Assembly: GCA_963978905.1 (NCBI GenBank) | Contig: OZ022257.1 | Location: forward strand, 31,077,274 to 31,141,273 | Source: Trichostrongylus colubriformis | Lineage: Eukaryota; Nematoda; Chromadorea; Rhabditida; Trichostrongylidae | Direction: 5' to 3' | DNA length: 64,000 nt | Program-made: the position numbers and the translations under genes | The notes under the pieces: generated by a model | Told to the model about the DNA's origin: nothing | What the model saw: the letters and a program-made list of their open reading frames with translations, nothing else | The model's database searches: none | In this document: piece after piece, positions 45,655 through 56,394 of the stretch | Position numbering within the stretch: position 1 is the stretch's first letter | How the letters are laid out: every line of letters starts with the position of its first letter

Positions 45655-46060
45655 TTGGAATTTGCGTTTTTGCGTTTTTGTGGAAAGAAGAATAGATACG
45701 TATCGAATTGCGTTTTTGCGTTTTTGCGTTTTTGCGTTTTTGTGGAAATGCGGATAAAGCATTAGATACGTATCGATTTCCATGCCACGAAGAGACGAGA
45801 GGATTAGAGAAAGGAGAGTGTGGAATTTGCGTTTTTGCGTTTTTGTGGAAATGCGGAATTTGCGTTTTTGCGTTTTAGTGGAAATGCGGAAAGGGATAAG
45901 ATGCGTATCGATTTGCGGAATTTGCGTTTTTGCGTTTTTGTGGAAATGCGGAATCGTGAAATTTGCGTTTTTGCGTTTTTGTGGAAAGAAGATTAGATAC
46001 GTATCGATTTGGGGAACTTGCGTTTTTGCGTTTTTGTGGAAATGAGGTGGATAAGATACG
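45655..46060. repeat. minisatellite, GCGTTTTT-type, left end of nested element
   Basis: Irregular tandem array built on TTTGCGTTTTTGCGTTTTTG followed by TGGAAATGCGGA, interspersed with ATAGATACGTATCGA. At least seven partial units. The complementary array is at 47045-47230. Confidence 0.85.
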
Positions 46061-47044
46061 TGTCGATTGCTTCGTCAGCGAACGTGGATGATAAGACAAA
46101 GCACTTTCTACACTGAAGGAACAGACTGATCTTATACATTGCTTTTTCAACAGTTTTTCCCTTCTCGTTCACTCTTTCGTGTTCTCGATCATTCGTTTTT
46201 GATATGTCACTTTCGTCAGCTGTCACACTGTGGTGTGTCTTTGGGTGGCGTGCAAGTGTTCCGAACAGCGTGCAGGGAGTTCATGTCAGCAGTGCTGCGG
46301 AGAGTAATAACGATGAAATCAAGATTCTTGTGAGACTAAAAAGGTGTAATACGGGCTGTCACAGACCAGCCCCCCCCCCTTCATCATAGATCGTTTCTGC
46401 TTTCAGTGAGAATTTGTATCTAATTGAAGATGCCCTAACTTAATTATTTGAATTGCAAGTTTTCCATTTTTATTACATATTTACCTTTACGAGTATCTGC
46501 CTTTATTCTTCGACGCTTATCCGTGACATGAGTGGACCAGCTACGTAGCCAAGATCTTGAATAGGTAGTAAATCAATCCTCTCGTGAAGTAAGCCCACTC
46601 ATGGGTGTCCTGACCCTACAGTAATCATCGGAACTCTTGCAACACACCCTTGCTAAGATGAATCTTCAATAACGTCTGACTTTTGTATAAGAAATTCTCA
46701 GGGAATGAAGTAGCAGACTTCTTCCGAATCGGTTCTAGTTCGTAATTGACAATCCACCTTAGCACAACCGTGTGACATTCGATTTTGGAGAGAAACTGCA
46801 CTTCTCACAAAATTATGTCTATATCCCTGCACGAAAATGGCAGTTTTTCTTCAAAGTCGACTAAAACCATTTATCGAATGTATGTAAGCTCTTATCTTTT
46901 TATCCTTATTTATATAAGCCCTTCCCGAACTCAAGAAAATGAGAACAAATAGCTCATCATCATCCGTTCAACCGCTCGCAAATGATGAGCTGCGTGGAAT
47001 GACACGCACCGCGCACGTGGCTTCCACGCTTTCCACAATTCCAC

Positions 47045-47230
47045 ATTTCCACAAAAACGCAAAAACGCAAATTCCACAATTCCGCATTTCCACAAAAACG
47101 CAAAAACGCAAATTCCACAAATCGATACGTATCTACTCTACTTTCCACAAAAACGCAAAAACGCAGTTTTCCTAATCGATATGTATCTACTCTATTTCCA
47201 CAAAAACGCAAAAACGCAAAAACGCAAATT
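47045..47230. repeat. minisatellite, right end of nested element
   Basis: Inverted counterpart of the array at 45655-46060: CACAAAAACGCAAAAACGCA units with ATCGATACGTATCTA-type spacers. Fewer units than on the left. Confidence 0.85.
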
Positions 47231-47392
47231 CCAAAACTATGAACGCTGCCTAATCGGGATATGGATCTACCATCAGTGTGTAGAAATTAGATGCTCAACA
47301 AGTGAACAAATTGCCACCAGTCGATGCAATCGAATACAAAACTATCGATGTCTAAACTGTCCAAAATCCCAATGATGACCTAAACCAGTTGA

Positions 47393-47649
47393 CTGGCGCA
47401 CACTACTGCGCGCGATTCATGTCGATGACGTGCGAAATGGGTTCCATGAAAAGCGACTGAAGTATAACAACATCGAAATGCTTTTTTATCACGCCATCTC
47501 CTCTGTTTTTTTTCAATTCTGTAGCTCAGCTGAGAACAGAGGAAAGAAATTTCCACTCAATTCCATACACAACTGTGGTCGCGCCGATCAAACCCATTTT
47601 GCACAACATCGCCATGAATCGCGCGCAGTACTGTGCGCCAGCCAACTGG
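47393..47649. repeat. 3'-terminal palindrome of H1
   Basis: Left edge TTGACTGGCGCACACTACTG and right edge CGCGCAGTACTGTGCGCCAG are inverted copies, and pairing continues inward over GATTCATG / CATGAATC. The right end is the element's 3' terminus. Equivalent palindromes close H2, H3, H4 and H6. Confidence 0.8.
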
Positions 47650-47749
47650 TTAGCTAAATAACGAAATGAAAGCATGGCTATAACATCACAGTTTTTGCAT
47701 ATCATTTCCTTGTGTGGATTATGACAATACCACATCTCGAGTATCGGCG

Positions 47750-48090
47750 AGACGGATTTGGCGATATCTGCCTTTGGTGCTCATTATCGAATATTATCGA
47801 ACGTTATCAATTTGTATCATCCGCCATTAATGTGTTCGTTCCATCCCTCAAAACACCTATGAGTGCCGGTGCTGTAGGACCAACGTGAAAGGCGAACCAA
47901 ATTTGGTGTCATCCGCTTATCAAAGCTCCTCATCAGTCGTTATCAACTGCTATCCTTTGTAGCCTACCAACCCTCGGAATTCCTCACCATTCTTATATCA
48001 TATGTACAGTGCAGGGTCAGATTTGCTGCGATGCGAGATATGAACTTAGTGACAAACAGACTAACATACACACAGACATACTTGACGGAT
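47750..48090 (-). mobile_element. Helitron-like 5' fragment, minus orientation
   Basis: Read on the minus strand it has the family's GTCTGT tract (about 48055-48085), a degenerate GTTCATATCTCGCATCGCAG block near 48040, and monomer words (GAAAGGCGAACC, AACACCTATGAGTG). It lies between H1 and H2. Confidence 0.7.
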
Positions 48091-48097
48091 CATCCTA

Positions 48098-50187
48098 TCC
48101 TACTATATATAATTCGCTTAGTATGTCTGTCTGTCTGTGTGTGTGTCTGTCCGTCTGTCACGAAATTCATATCTCACCTCGCAGTAAAGCTGGGACCATG
48201 AATTTTACAAGTGATGTGAGGGGTGGCAAGGGGACACTAATGGTGGTGGACCGAAAGTGATTGCAACTGGTAAGGGCTGATAAGGAGCCTCGGAAGACAA
48301 ATGTCGCCAGATCCGTTTCGCCTTTCGCGTTGATGCAACCCTTTCGTTGACGCCTTTCGTTCTAAACACTTATGAGTGCGCTGGCACTCATAAGTGCTTA
48401 GAAGGAGGGGCCAGGGACATTAATGGTGGGTGACTCGCATTGATAACGGTTGATAAGATTCGATAATGAGCTTAAAAAGCTAGAGTCGTCGAATCCGTTC
48501 CGCTTTTCGCATAGGTCGCGGAGACTCACAGGTGTTTTGCGTAGTGGGACGGGTACATTAATGGTGGATGACCCACATCGGTAACGATTGATAAGATTCG
48601 ATAAGGAGCGTAAAAAGGCTAAAGTCGTCGAATCCGGTTTGGTTTTCGCATTGATCCTGGGACGCTCATACTCACAGGTCTCCTGCGGAATGGGACGGGG
48701 ACATTAATGGTGGATGACCCGCATCGATAACGGTTGATAAGATTCGATAAGGAGCGTAAAAAGGCTAGAGTAGTCAAATCCGTTCCGCTTTTCGCACAGG
48801 TCGCGGAGCGGTCATACTCACAAGTGTTTTGCGGGGTGGGACGGGGACATTGGTGGTGGGCGATCCTTCTTGATAACGGTTGATAAGATTCGATAAGGTG
48901 CGTAAGAAGGCTAGAGTCGCCGAAACCGTTTCACCTTTCGCGTTGATCCAAGGGCGCCAACATTTATAGCTGTTGTGCGCAGTGGGACAGGGACATCAAT
49001 GGTGGGTGATCCGCATTGATAACGTTTGATGAGATTCGATAAGGAGCGTCAAAAGGAGAATTTCGCGAAATACGTTTTCTGTCTCATCAGATAAAGAAGT
49101 GTCTAAACACATAGCTGTTGTGGGAGGTGGTATGGGGACCTTAATGGTGACGAATTGAGTCTGCTAACGAATGTTTAGCACTGATAAGAGCCGAAGGAAG
49201 TGGGTTGGGCGAAATCCAGTACACCGCTGTTACTACTCCACGACCGCTACAATGAAAGCGTCCGATGAGCAGTGCCATTGGGTGAACTTATTCTGATTAT
49301 GTTCCGAAATCAGTTGCCGATGTATCGACCGCTACACTGCATAGGGTTCAAATAATGATGCGCGTCTTTCGATACTGTTCTCCATTTCATGATCAGGATA
49401 CATTCTATATATGCGGTAAAGCAAGAGAATCATTTCTTCTCCGATATCAGTTGCCGATGTATCGACCGCTAAATTGACAAGCGTTCGAATAATGATGCGC
49501 GTTTTTGATACTACGTTCTCCATTTGATGATCAGGATACCATCTATAGGTGCGGTAGTAAAGCAAGTGAATCATTTCCTCATGTGCTTCCAACAACACTG
49601 GGAATTGGCCGCTAGGCTATCTTAAACCGAATTAGTGGTGCACGCTTACAAAAAAGGGTGTGATAAGGGAACATTAATGGTGAGATACCGGATGTGATAG
49701 CAATTGATAAGAGGTGATAGGGAGCCTTGAAAGGCGAATGGCGGGAAATTCATATCTCGCGACGCAGCAAAGCTGGGAGTCTGGATTTTCGAAGTGATAT
49801 AGGGGGTGATAAGGGAACATTAATGGTGAGGGACCGGAAGTGATAGCAACTGATAAGAGGTGATAAGGAGCCCCGAAAGGCGAATGGCTAAAAATTCATA
49901 TCTCGCGACGCAGCAAAGCTGGGATCATGAATTTTAGATACCAGTTGGGCTGGGGCATGCTACTGCGCGCGTCACACATGGAAGCATGCAAAATGAGCTC
50001 GATCGATATCGATTGATGCGGAAAGACGAGATTGACGGGGAGGGACTTAATTTCCTTTTCCCGTTTTTGCGAATTCCCTGTTTCTGCAAACCGTTCGAAT
50101 GATGATACTGGTCGATCGATATCGATCGAGCCCGATCAGTATGCTTCCATGTGTGACGCGCGCAGTAGTGTGCGCCAGCCCAACTGG
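48098..50187 (+). mobile_element. Helitron-like element, copy H2
   Basis: Starts TCCTACTATATATAATTCG after A (48097). It has a TGTCTGTC tract, CACGAAATTCATATCTC, about five ~145 bp monomers (48230-49060), a 3' body with duplicated TATCGACCGCTA segments, and two extra partial 5'-like units at 49660-49930. The terminal palindrome is 49941-50187, ending GCGCCAGCCCAACTGG before T. Length 2090 bp. The palindrome arms here (with GTCACACATGG) differ from those of H1/H3/H4, so the 3' end belongs to a different subfamily or was swapped. Confidence 0.83.
49941..50187. repeat. 3'-terminal palindrome of H2
   Basis: CCAGTTGGGCTGG at the left pairs with CCAGCCCAACTGG at the right. ACTGCGCGCGTCACACATGG pairs with its complement near 50145-50165, and CGATCGATATCGAT words pair near the middle. 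The GC-rich stem is followed exactly by the element end. Confidence 0.85.
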
Positions 50188-50253
50188 TTTACGCTCCATA
50201 TCGAATCTTATCAACCGTTATCAGTGCGGGTCACATCATCCTACACATCATTA

Positions 50254-51646
50254 TCCTACTATATATAATTCGCTTAGTATGTCTGTCTGCGTGTGCGTGT
50301 GTGTGTTTGTCCGTCTGTCACGAAATTCATATCTTCAAGTCAAGTCGCAGCAAAGGTGGGACGCTGAATTTTACAAGTGATATAGGGGACGCCAAGGGAA
50401 CCCCAGCGGTAGTGGACCGAAAGTGATAGCAGCTGATAAGGGCTGATAAGGAGCCTTGGAAGGTAAATGTCACCAAATCCGTTTCGCCTTTCGCCTTGAT
50501 CGAGAAGCGCTGACACTCATAGGTGTTAAGCAGGGTGGATCAGGGACATTAATGGTGGGTGACCCGCATTGATAACGGTTGATAAGATTCCATATGGAGC
50601 GTAAAAAGGCTAGAGTCGTTAAATCCGTTTCGCTTCTCGCATTGGTCCCGAGACGTTTATACTCACAGATGTTTTACGTAGTGGGACGGGTACACTGATG
50701 GTGGGTGATTCCGCTCGATAACGGTTGATAATATTCGAGTAGGAGCGTGAGAAGGGAATTGTCACCGAGGCCGGTTCGCTTTTGCGGCTACCAGTGGAAT
50801 GTTCACATCCGCAGGAATTGTAGGATACGGGGAACTCAATGGTATTTTTGGGTACAGGAGCCTCAGCGAAACTGATAACGGCTGCCGGTTGCTGATAAGA
50901 ACCGTTAGGAATTGGATGGGATGAAATCCTTCACATTGCCTGCTACTACTGTGCGACCGCTTTAGCAAAAGCGTCTGATGCTCAAAACCATTGCTCAATA
51001 ACATATTCTATCTATGTTCTAATATCACTGGCCGATGTATAGACCGCTGGATTGTCTAGCGCTCCCAAAAATGGTGCATTTCTCTTGATACTGCGGTTTA
51101 CATTGATATTCATGATACAACCTATATCTGATAGCAAAGCAAGCGGTTCACTCGGATCATTTTCTAATGCGGTAATGGCAGCAACACTAGGTATCGACCG
51201 CTAGACTATGTAAAGTTCCAAATAGTGAAACAGTTTACGAAAACGATAAACGTCGATAATCGGGATATGGATCTACCATCAATGTGTAGGAATTAGATGC
51301 TCAGCAAGTGAACAATTTGTTACCAATCGATGCGATCGAATACGAACTATCTATCTCTCAACTCTGCAAACTTCCGATGATCATCTAAACCAGTTGGCTG
51401 GCGCACACCCCTGCACGCGATTTATGTCGATGACGTGCAAATTGGTTCCGATGCAAAGCGACCGAAGTATATCAATACCAAAATGCTTTTTTTCTACGTC
51501 ATCTTTTCTGCTTTTTCCAATTCAATAGCTCAGCTGAAACAGAGGGAAGCAAGTTAATTCCATATACAACTGTGGTCGTGCCGATAAAACCCATTTTGCA
51601 CAACATCGCCATGAATAGCGCGCAGTAGTGAGCGCACGCCAACTGG
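50254..51646 (+). mobile_element. Helitron-like element, copy H3
   Basis: Starts TCCTACTATATATAATTCG after A (50253), with TGTCTGTCTG and a GT tract, then CACGAAATTCATATC. Two or three monomers (50430-50770) and the 3' body follow. The terminal palindrome runs from 51390 to 51646, ending GCCAACTGG. The next base begins H4 directly. Length 1393 bp, the shortest complete copy with the terminal palindrome. Confidence 0.84.
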
Positions 51647-53490
51647 TCCTACTATATGTGTGTGTGTGTGTTTGTCCGTCTGTATGTCACGAAATTCATA
51701 TCTCGTGTCGCAGTAAAGCTGGGAACATGAATTTTACAAGTGATGTAGGGGGTGGCAAGGGGACACTAATAGTGGTGGACCGAAAGTGATAGCCACTGAT
51801 AAAGGCTGATTAGGAGCCTCGGACGACAAATGTCGCCAAATCCGTTTCGCCTTTCGCGTTGATCCAAGAGCGGTGACTCTCACAGGTGTTCAACAGGGTA
51901 GGCCAGGGACATTAAGGGTGGGTGACTCGCATTGATAACGGCTGATAAGATTCGATGAGGAGCCTAAAAAGGCTAGAGTCGTCCAATCCGTTTCGCTTCT
52001 CGAGTTGATTCTGGAGCGCCGATATTCATAGGTGTTTTGAGTGTTGGGACAGGGATCAATGGTGGGTGACTCGCATTGATAACGGCTGATAAGATTCGAT
52101 AAGGAGCCTAAAAAGGCCAGAGTCGTCCAATCCGTTTCGCTTCTCGAGTTGATTCTAGAGCGCCGATATTCATAGGTGTTTTGAGTGTTGGGACAGGGAT
52201 CAGTGATGGGTGACTCGCATTGATAACGGTTGATAAGATTCGATAAGGAGCGTAAAAAGAATAGAGTCGTCGAATCGGTCTCGCTTTTCGCATTGGTTCT
52301 GGAGCGCTCATACTACGAGGTCTCTCCGGAGTGGGACGGGCACATCAACGGTGGGTGATCCAAATTGTTAATGGTTGGTAAAATTAGATAAGGAGCGTAA
52401 GACGGCAAATGTCGAATTCGTTTCACTTCCGCATTAATCCCATAACTTAGACACTCATAGCTGTTCAGCAGGTGGGACGGGCACATCAATGGTGGATGAT
52501 CAAAATTGATGATGGTTGATAAGGTTCGATAAGGAGCATGAGAAGGGAAATATCACGGCCTGTTCGCTTTTGCTGCACAGTGGAATGTTCACATTTGCAG
52601 GTATTGTAGGGTACGGGGACCTCAGTGGTATTGTTGGGTACAGGGGTCTCAGAGGAACTGATAACGGCTTAGTGGCCGATAAGAACCGTTAATTGGATGG
52701 GATGGAATCTTTCACATCGCTTGCTACTACTACACGACCGCTTAAAGCGTCATAAGGTCATTGGGTGAACATATTTTGTTTATGTTGTGATATCACTGGC
52801 CGGTGTATCGACCGCTGAATTGCCAAGTGTTCCAAAAAATGGTGCATTTCTCTTGATACTGCGATCTACACTGATAATCGTGATACAACCTATTTTGTGA
52901 TAGCAAAGCAAGTGACTCATTCGGAATCATTTGTGATTTGCTACTGGCACAACACTGACTATCGACCGCTAGATTAAGCAAAATTTTGAATAGTGAAACA
53001 TGTTCACGAAAACGGTAAACATCGATAATCGGGATATGCATCTACCATCATTGTGTAGAAATTAAATGCTCAGCAAGTGAACAATTTGTTACCAATCGAT
53101 GCAATCGAATACGAACTACCGATATCTAAACTATCCAAACTTCAATGATGACCTAGACCAGTTGACTGGCGCACACTACTGCGCGCGATTCATTTTGATG
53201 ACGTGCAAAATGGGTTTGATGCAAAGCGACTAGGGTATATTAATGCGGAATGCTTTTTTTTTATCGGTAGTTCGTATTCGATTGCATCGATTGGTAACAA
53301 ATTGTTCAAATTGTTAGCTATTGAATTGGAAAAAAGCATCTTCTCTGCTTTTTTCCAATTCAATAGCTCAGCTGAAAGCAGAGGAAAGAAAATTTCCACT
53401 CAACTCCATATACAACTGTGGTCGTGCCGATCAAACCCATCTTGCACAACATCACCATATCGCGCGCAGTAGTGTGCGCCCACCAACTGG
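51647..53490 (+). mobile_element. Helitron-like element, copy H4, joined head-to-tail to H3
   Basis: TCCTACTATATG begins at 51647 immediately after the CTGG of H3, with no intervening base. It has a short GT/TGTCTG tract, CACGAAATTCATATCTCG, four ~145-170 bp monomers (51780-52480), the 3' body, and a terminal palindrome from 53158 to 53490 ending CCACCAACTGG before T. The palindrome carries extra sequence on the left arm, including a second copy of 3' body words (ATTGCATCGATTGGTAACAA). Confidence 0.84.
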
Positions 53491-54083
53491 TTTTATATAA
53501 TTGACTAAGTGAGTCCGTTGGTGTGTGTGATTGTTTGTGTGCCTGTTTTATCCGAAATTCACATCTCGCGTTGCAGCAAAGGTGGAACCTCAGTTTCGAG
53601 GGTTGGACTGAAAGTGATAGCAGCTGACAAGGGCGGACGAGGGGCCTCATTGGCGGGATTTAGTCAAATTCATTTCGCCTCTCACAATGATGCTCGAGTG
53701 CAGACACTCATAAGTGTTTCGAGGGTTGGGTCGTGGACATTAATGGTGAGTGATCCAAGTTAATAACATTCAGTGGATAAGATTCTATAAGGAGCGTCAA
53801 ATGTCGCGAAATCGAAGCGGCAGGAGATAAATGTCATCAAGTCCGTTTCGCTTCTCCGTCTGTTTGTGGAATATTCACATTTACAGGCAATGTAGCGTGT
53901 GAGGACCTTAATGATGAATTATCGAGGCTGAGAACGGCTTGCACGGGAGCTGATAAGAGCCGTCAGGAAGTGGATTGAGTAAAATCTGGTACATCGCTTA
54001 CTACTATAATACTATACGACCGCCATAATAAAAGCGTCCAATGCTGATTGCAATTTAGTAAACATAATTTCTATATATTCTAA
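53491..54083 (+). mobile_element. Helitron-like element H5, degenerate, first part
   Basis: TTTTATATAATTGACTAAGT follows directly on the CTGG of H4, with a GTGTGTG tract, CCGAAATTCACATCTCGCG and monomer words. The 5' end is decayed (no TCC). The body is interrupted at 54084 by a second Helitron-like family, continues at about 54835-54921, is interrupted again by a mariner, and resumes to about 55925. No 3' terminus is seen. Confidence 0.65.
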
Positions 54084-54593
54084 CCAGTTTTCGCTACGCG
54101 ATGTACCTCACGCGTCACACGCATTGGTAATTTTGTCGAATCCGCACCCTTCTACACGTTCACTGGTGCTACTCATTCGTCACAAAAGTCAAAGAGCGTA
54201 CTATGTGATGATGAGGTTCACCATCCGCTTCCGACCCTCAAGTACATTATGATAGCTGTCTGAGGGGGGCGTGTTTTGTAAAAAATATTGCAATCGTTTT
54301 CATTCACAAAATTAACCACTCCGTGATCGGTTAAGTTCAAACGGCAGTGCTCTTCCCAAGACCCAACATATTGCATGCCATCCCAGTGTGGCGACACCTC
54401 CAGACGTCACCACACCGCAGAATGACGGCGAGAGTACGAAATAGGTGTTTATATAAGCAGTAGGTGCTATCACTACGACAACATAGCCGCACAGTGATAC
54501 CCCAACACCCATCGGTCTCTCCCAACATAGAGCGGTTGTTTTGCTCTATCACTCCATAATCACAATCACTCACTTGCGGACGGACAGACATAG
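54084..54593 (-). mobile_element. Helitron-like repeat, second family, minus orientation, copy 2
   Basis: Homologue of 9992-10578. The minus-strand 3' end CTGG lies at 54084-54087 with T beyond it. At the other side the minus strand reads GTACTATGTCTGTCCGTCCG, the GT/TGTC tract expected near a Helitron 5' end. It is inserted in H5. Confidence 0.5.
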
Positions 54594-54771
54594 TACAGTC
54601 CATTTCCCAAAAATTGAGTAGGCGTGTCCTACGGACTTGTATAAACGTGTATCAAACTCTCTCAATTCTCTCACCCCGCCACACACTCTCACTCTTGCCA
54701 CGTACTCTCACTCTCGCCATTCACCTAAGTTCGAAGGACACGCTCAATCAGTTTTCGGGAGATGGACTATA
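54594..54771. mobile_element. short element with ACAGTCCA-type ends and CACTCTCACTC repeats
   Basis: TACAGTCCATTTCCC at the left is inverted near the right as GGGAGATGGACTATA. The interior has ACACTCTCACTCTTGCCACG repeats. A second copy is at 63613-63781 in the same orientation and the same position relative to a minus-oriented Helitron-like 5' end. It may be the 5'-terminal part of that second family or a separate MITE. Confidence 0.6.
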
Positions 54772-54834
54772 CATACCGACGTACAAACCGCCAAACAAAG
54801 TAAATGGTTTATATGATAGAGGGATATCAAATGC

Positions 54835-54921
54835 CATTGTATCGACCGCCAAATTGCCTAGCGCTCTGAGTAATGGCGTTCTTGATGCTTTTGACATGGA
54901 TGATTGAGATACGATCTACTA
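54835..54921 (+). mobile_element. H5 continuation (middle piece)
   Basis: Carries the family words GTATCGACCGCCAAATTGCC and GATACGATCTAC, found in the same order in H1-H6 bodies. Confidence 0.6.
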
Positions 54922-55811
54922 CTAGGTTGTAAGGAGAGTCCTGGCAGGTTCTTTTACGTTTACAAGATAAATTCAAATCTCACAGCGCGTCAACATGAAT
55001 CAGTTTACATTTTGCTCCTCAGATAGACTAGAAGTTGCTCTTTGTGAATTTATATTTTATTTGGAATGCCATAAGGTTTTATAATTATGAGAAAAATTTT
55101 GGAGTACTGCGAAATTGGCACTTTTTAGATGACTTCACTTCACAAGTTCCTGTTTAGCTGACTCGCAGCGAAGGTTACTACAAATGTGAATCTGCAAGGG
55201 AAGGTAGTGAAGCATTGGATTAAACACTTCGTCCTTGGTTTCAGAAGTGCAGAAATGAGAACGAGTTGCTCGAATTTCAATTAATCAAATCGCTTTAACT
55301 GAAACGGCAGAAAGCGATGAGCGCCCATACTTGCAGGGGATGTCTAAATGTATTAGCCCTCAACACATAAACTTGATTGACAACCTTAAGTAGCCTTAAT
55401 TTGGAATACCCAAAAAGGGTGCCGCGGGACTCCTAAGGACAGCTATGCGCAAGCGCGTTTTCCACAAATCCTCTTTCAGTAATTGAGGCAGTTGCAGGCT
55501 GGAGCCCATACTCGTCCATAATACTCACCAGATCTAGCACTAACTAAGCACCACTTTCCGAAACATCTAGACAACTTCTTCAGCAACAGTGTGCTCAGAA
55601 AGAGATGGTGACTTGAAGTTGATTTTTTTTATTTTGGGCTATATAAATCATCAGCCCTTTATCAGAATGGGTTATGCGAATATCCATGGTATCTCAGAAG
55701 TGTAGCGAATCAAATGGTATTCATTCTGTGAGAAAATATGCAGTTTGAGCTGAGTTGTAATCCTCGAACATGAAATTGCGAAAACTGGCCAAAACTTTCC
55801 TCACAACCTAA
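54922..55811 (+). mobile_element. mariner-like element nested in H5, decayed
   Basis: The left end (C)TAGGTTGTAAGGAGAGT and the right end ACTTTCCTCACAACCTAA are inverted copies of the mariner type. The plus strand near 55500-55580 reads YSPDLALTKHHFPKHLDNFF, matching the mariner C-terminal motif YSPDLAP.D(Y/F)...L..F; the residue after L is changed and a stop precedes it. Other parts of the transposase are not readable. The surrounding Helitron-like words resume right after (TTTGTGATAGCAGAGCAGG). Confidence 0.75.
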
Positions 55812-56030
55812 TTTATTTGTGATAGCAGAGCAGGTGATTAACTTCCCAAATGCGGTATCAGCTACAATACTGGGTATCGACTGTTATACTATGTAATATT
55901 CCGAATATTAGTGCATGTTTAGTGTCCGATTCTTGCAGCCAACACCAAGATATTAACTAACTTTATTCGGCTAACGTTTCGGCCTTGTCGCCTTCGTCGG
56001 AGCCCGGAAAGTCAAAGATAATTGCGATAT
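55812..56030. mobile_element. H5 last piece, then possible retroelement tail
   Basis: GTGATAGCAGAGCAGG to about 55925 is Helitron-like 3' body. Then AACGTTTCGGCCTTGTCGCC with CTTCGTCGGAGC near 56010 resembles sequence often seen at the 3' side of retroelements read on the minus strand. That second assignment is weak. Confidence 0.4.
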
Positions 56031-56394
56031 CTATCTACCCCCCAATACCATTTCAAACTTGCAGAACAGTTGCACGTAGATCAGAAGCATTAGGATAAGA
56101 GTCGCAAATCACAATTACAGACGAACTCACCTTAAAGCACGGCCGGCCGTCGTTGAGACCATCGTTATTCTGATTCAGTGGGTGACTTAGATGATCCGAC
56201 CCAACGGTACGAATCCGATGGCGTTTTCAGCCCACACAAGGTGAGAAACGGGGTGAGTTCGTATGTTATGGCTGGGCATTCCTCTTTCTCTTTCCTATCC
56301 ATTTTAGGACTTTGGGCGCTGAACGCTTTCAAAGTTTTGCGAGCTGGGGTCCGCGATTCCGCGACAGAATCCGCGTGGGATTCCAATTAGTGAT
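56031..56394. other. no recognised gene
   Basis: Overlapping frames of 70-73 codons on both strands without family resemblance. Confidence 0.35.

Larger units (their letters stand above)
45639..47250. mobile_element. Harbinger-like non-autonomous element nested in H1
   Basis: Termini GGCAGCGTTCATAGTTTTGG and its complement flank 1612 bp. TAA is present on both sides (45636-45638 and 47251-47253). The uninterrupted site, seen in sister copies as CATCGATAATCGGGATATGG, has TAA once. A 3-bp TAA duplication is the mark of PIF/Harbinger-type insertion. Both subterminal regions hold minisatellites with the word TTTGCGTTTTTGCG (left) or its complement (right). The middle has no transposase. Confidence 0.87.
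44090..47649 (+). mobile_element. Helitron-like element, copy H1, with nested insertion
   Basis: Starts TCCTACTATATATAATCCG after an A, then a TGTCTGTC/TGTG tract, CACGAAATTCATATCTCG and GTCGCAGCAAAGCTGGGA. Five ~145 bp monomers follow (about 44250-45060), then the 3' body with TATCGACCGCT words, and a terminal palindrome at 47393-47649. It ends CGCGCAGTACTGTGCG then CCAACTGG before T. Without the nested element (45639-47250) it is about 1.95 kb. No Rep/helicase gene. The TC start, 3' hairpin, CTRR end and lack of a target duplication all fit a Helitron. Confidence 0.83.

Noticed and set aside
45782..46045. Coding frame with repeated CVFAFLWKCG peptides
   Set aside because: It is the GCGTTTTT minisatellite read in one frame.
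44250..49060. CRISPR-like array
   Set aside because: Units are ~145 bp, directly tandem and without variable spacers; they are transposon-borne monomers in a eukaryote-type context.
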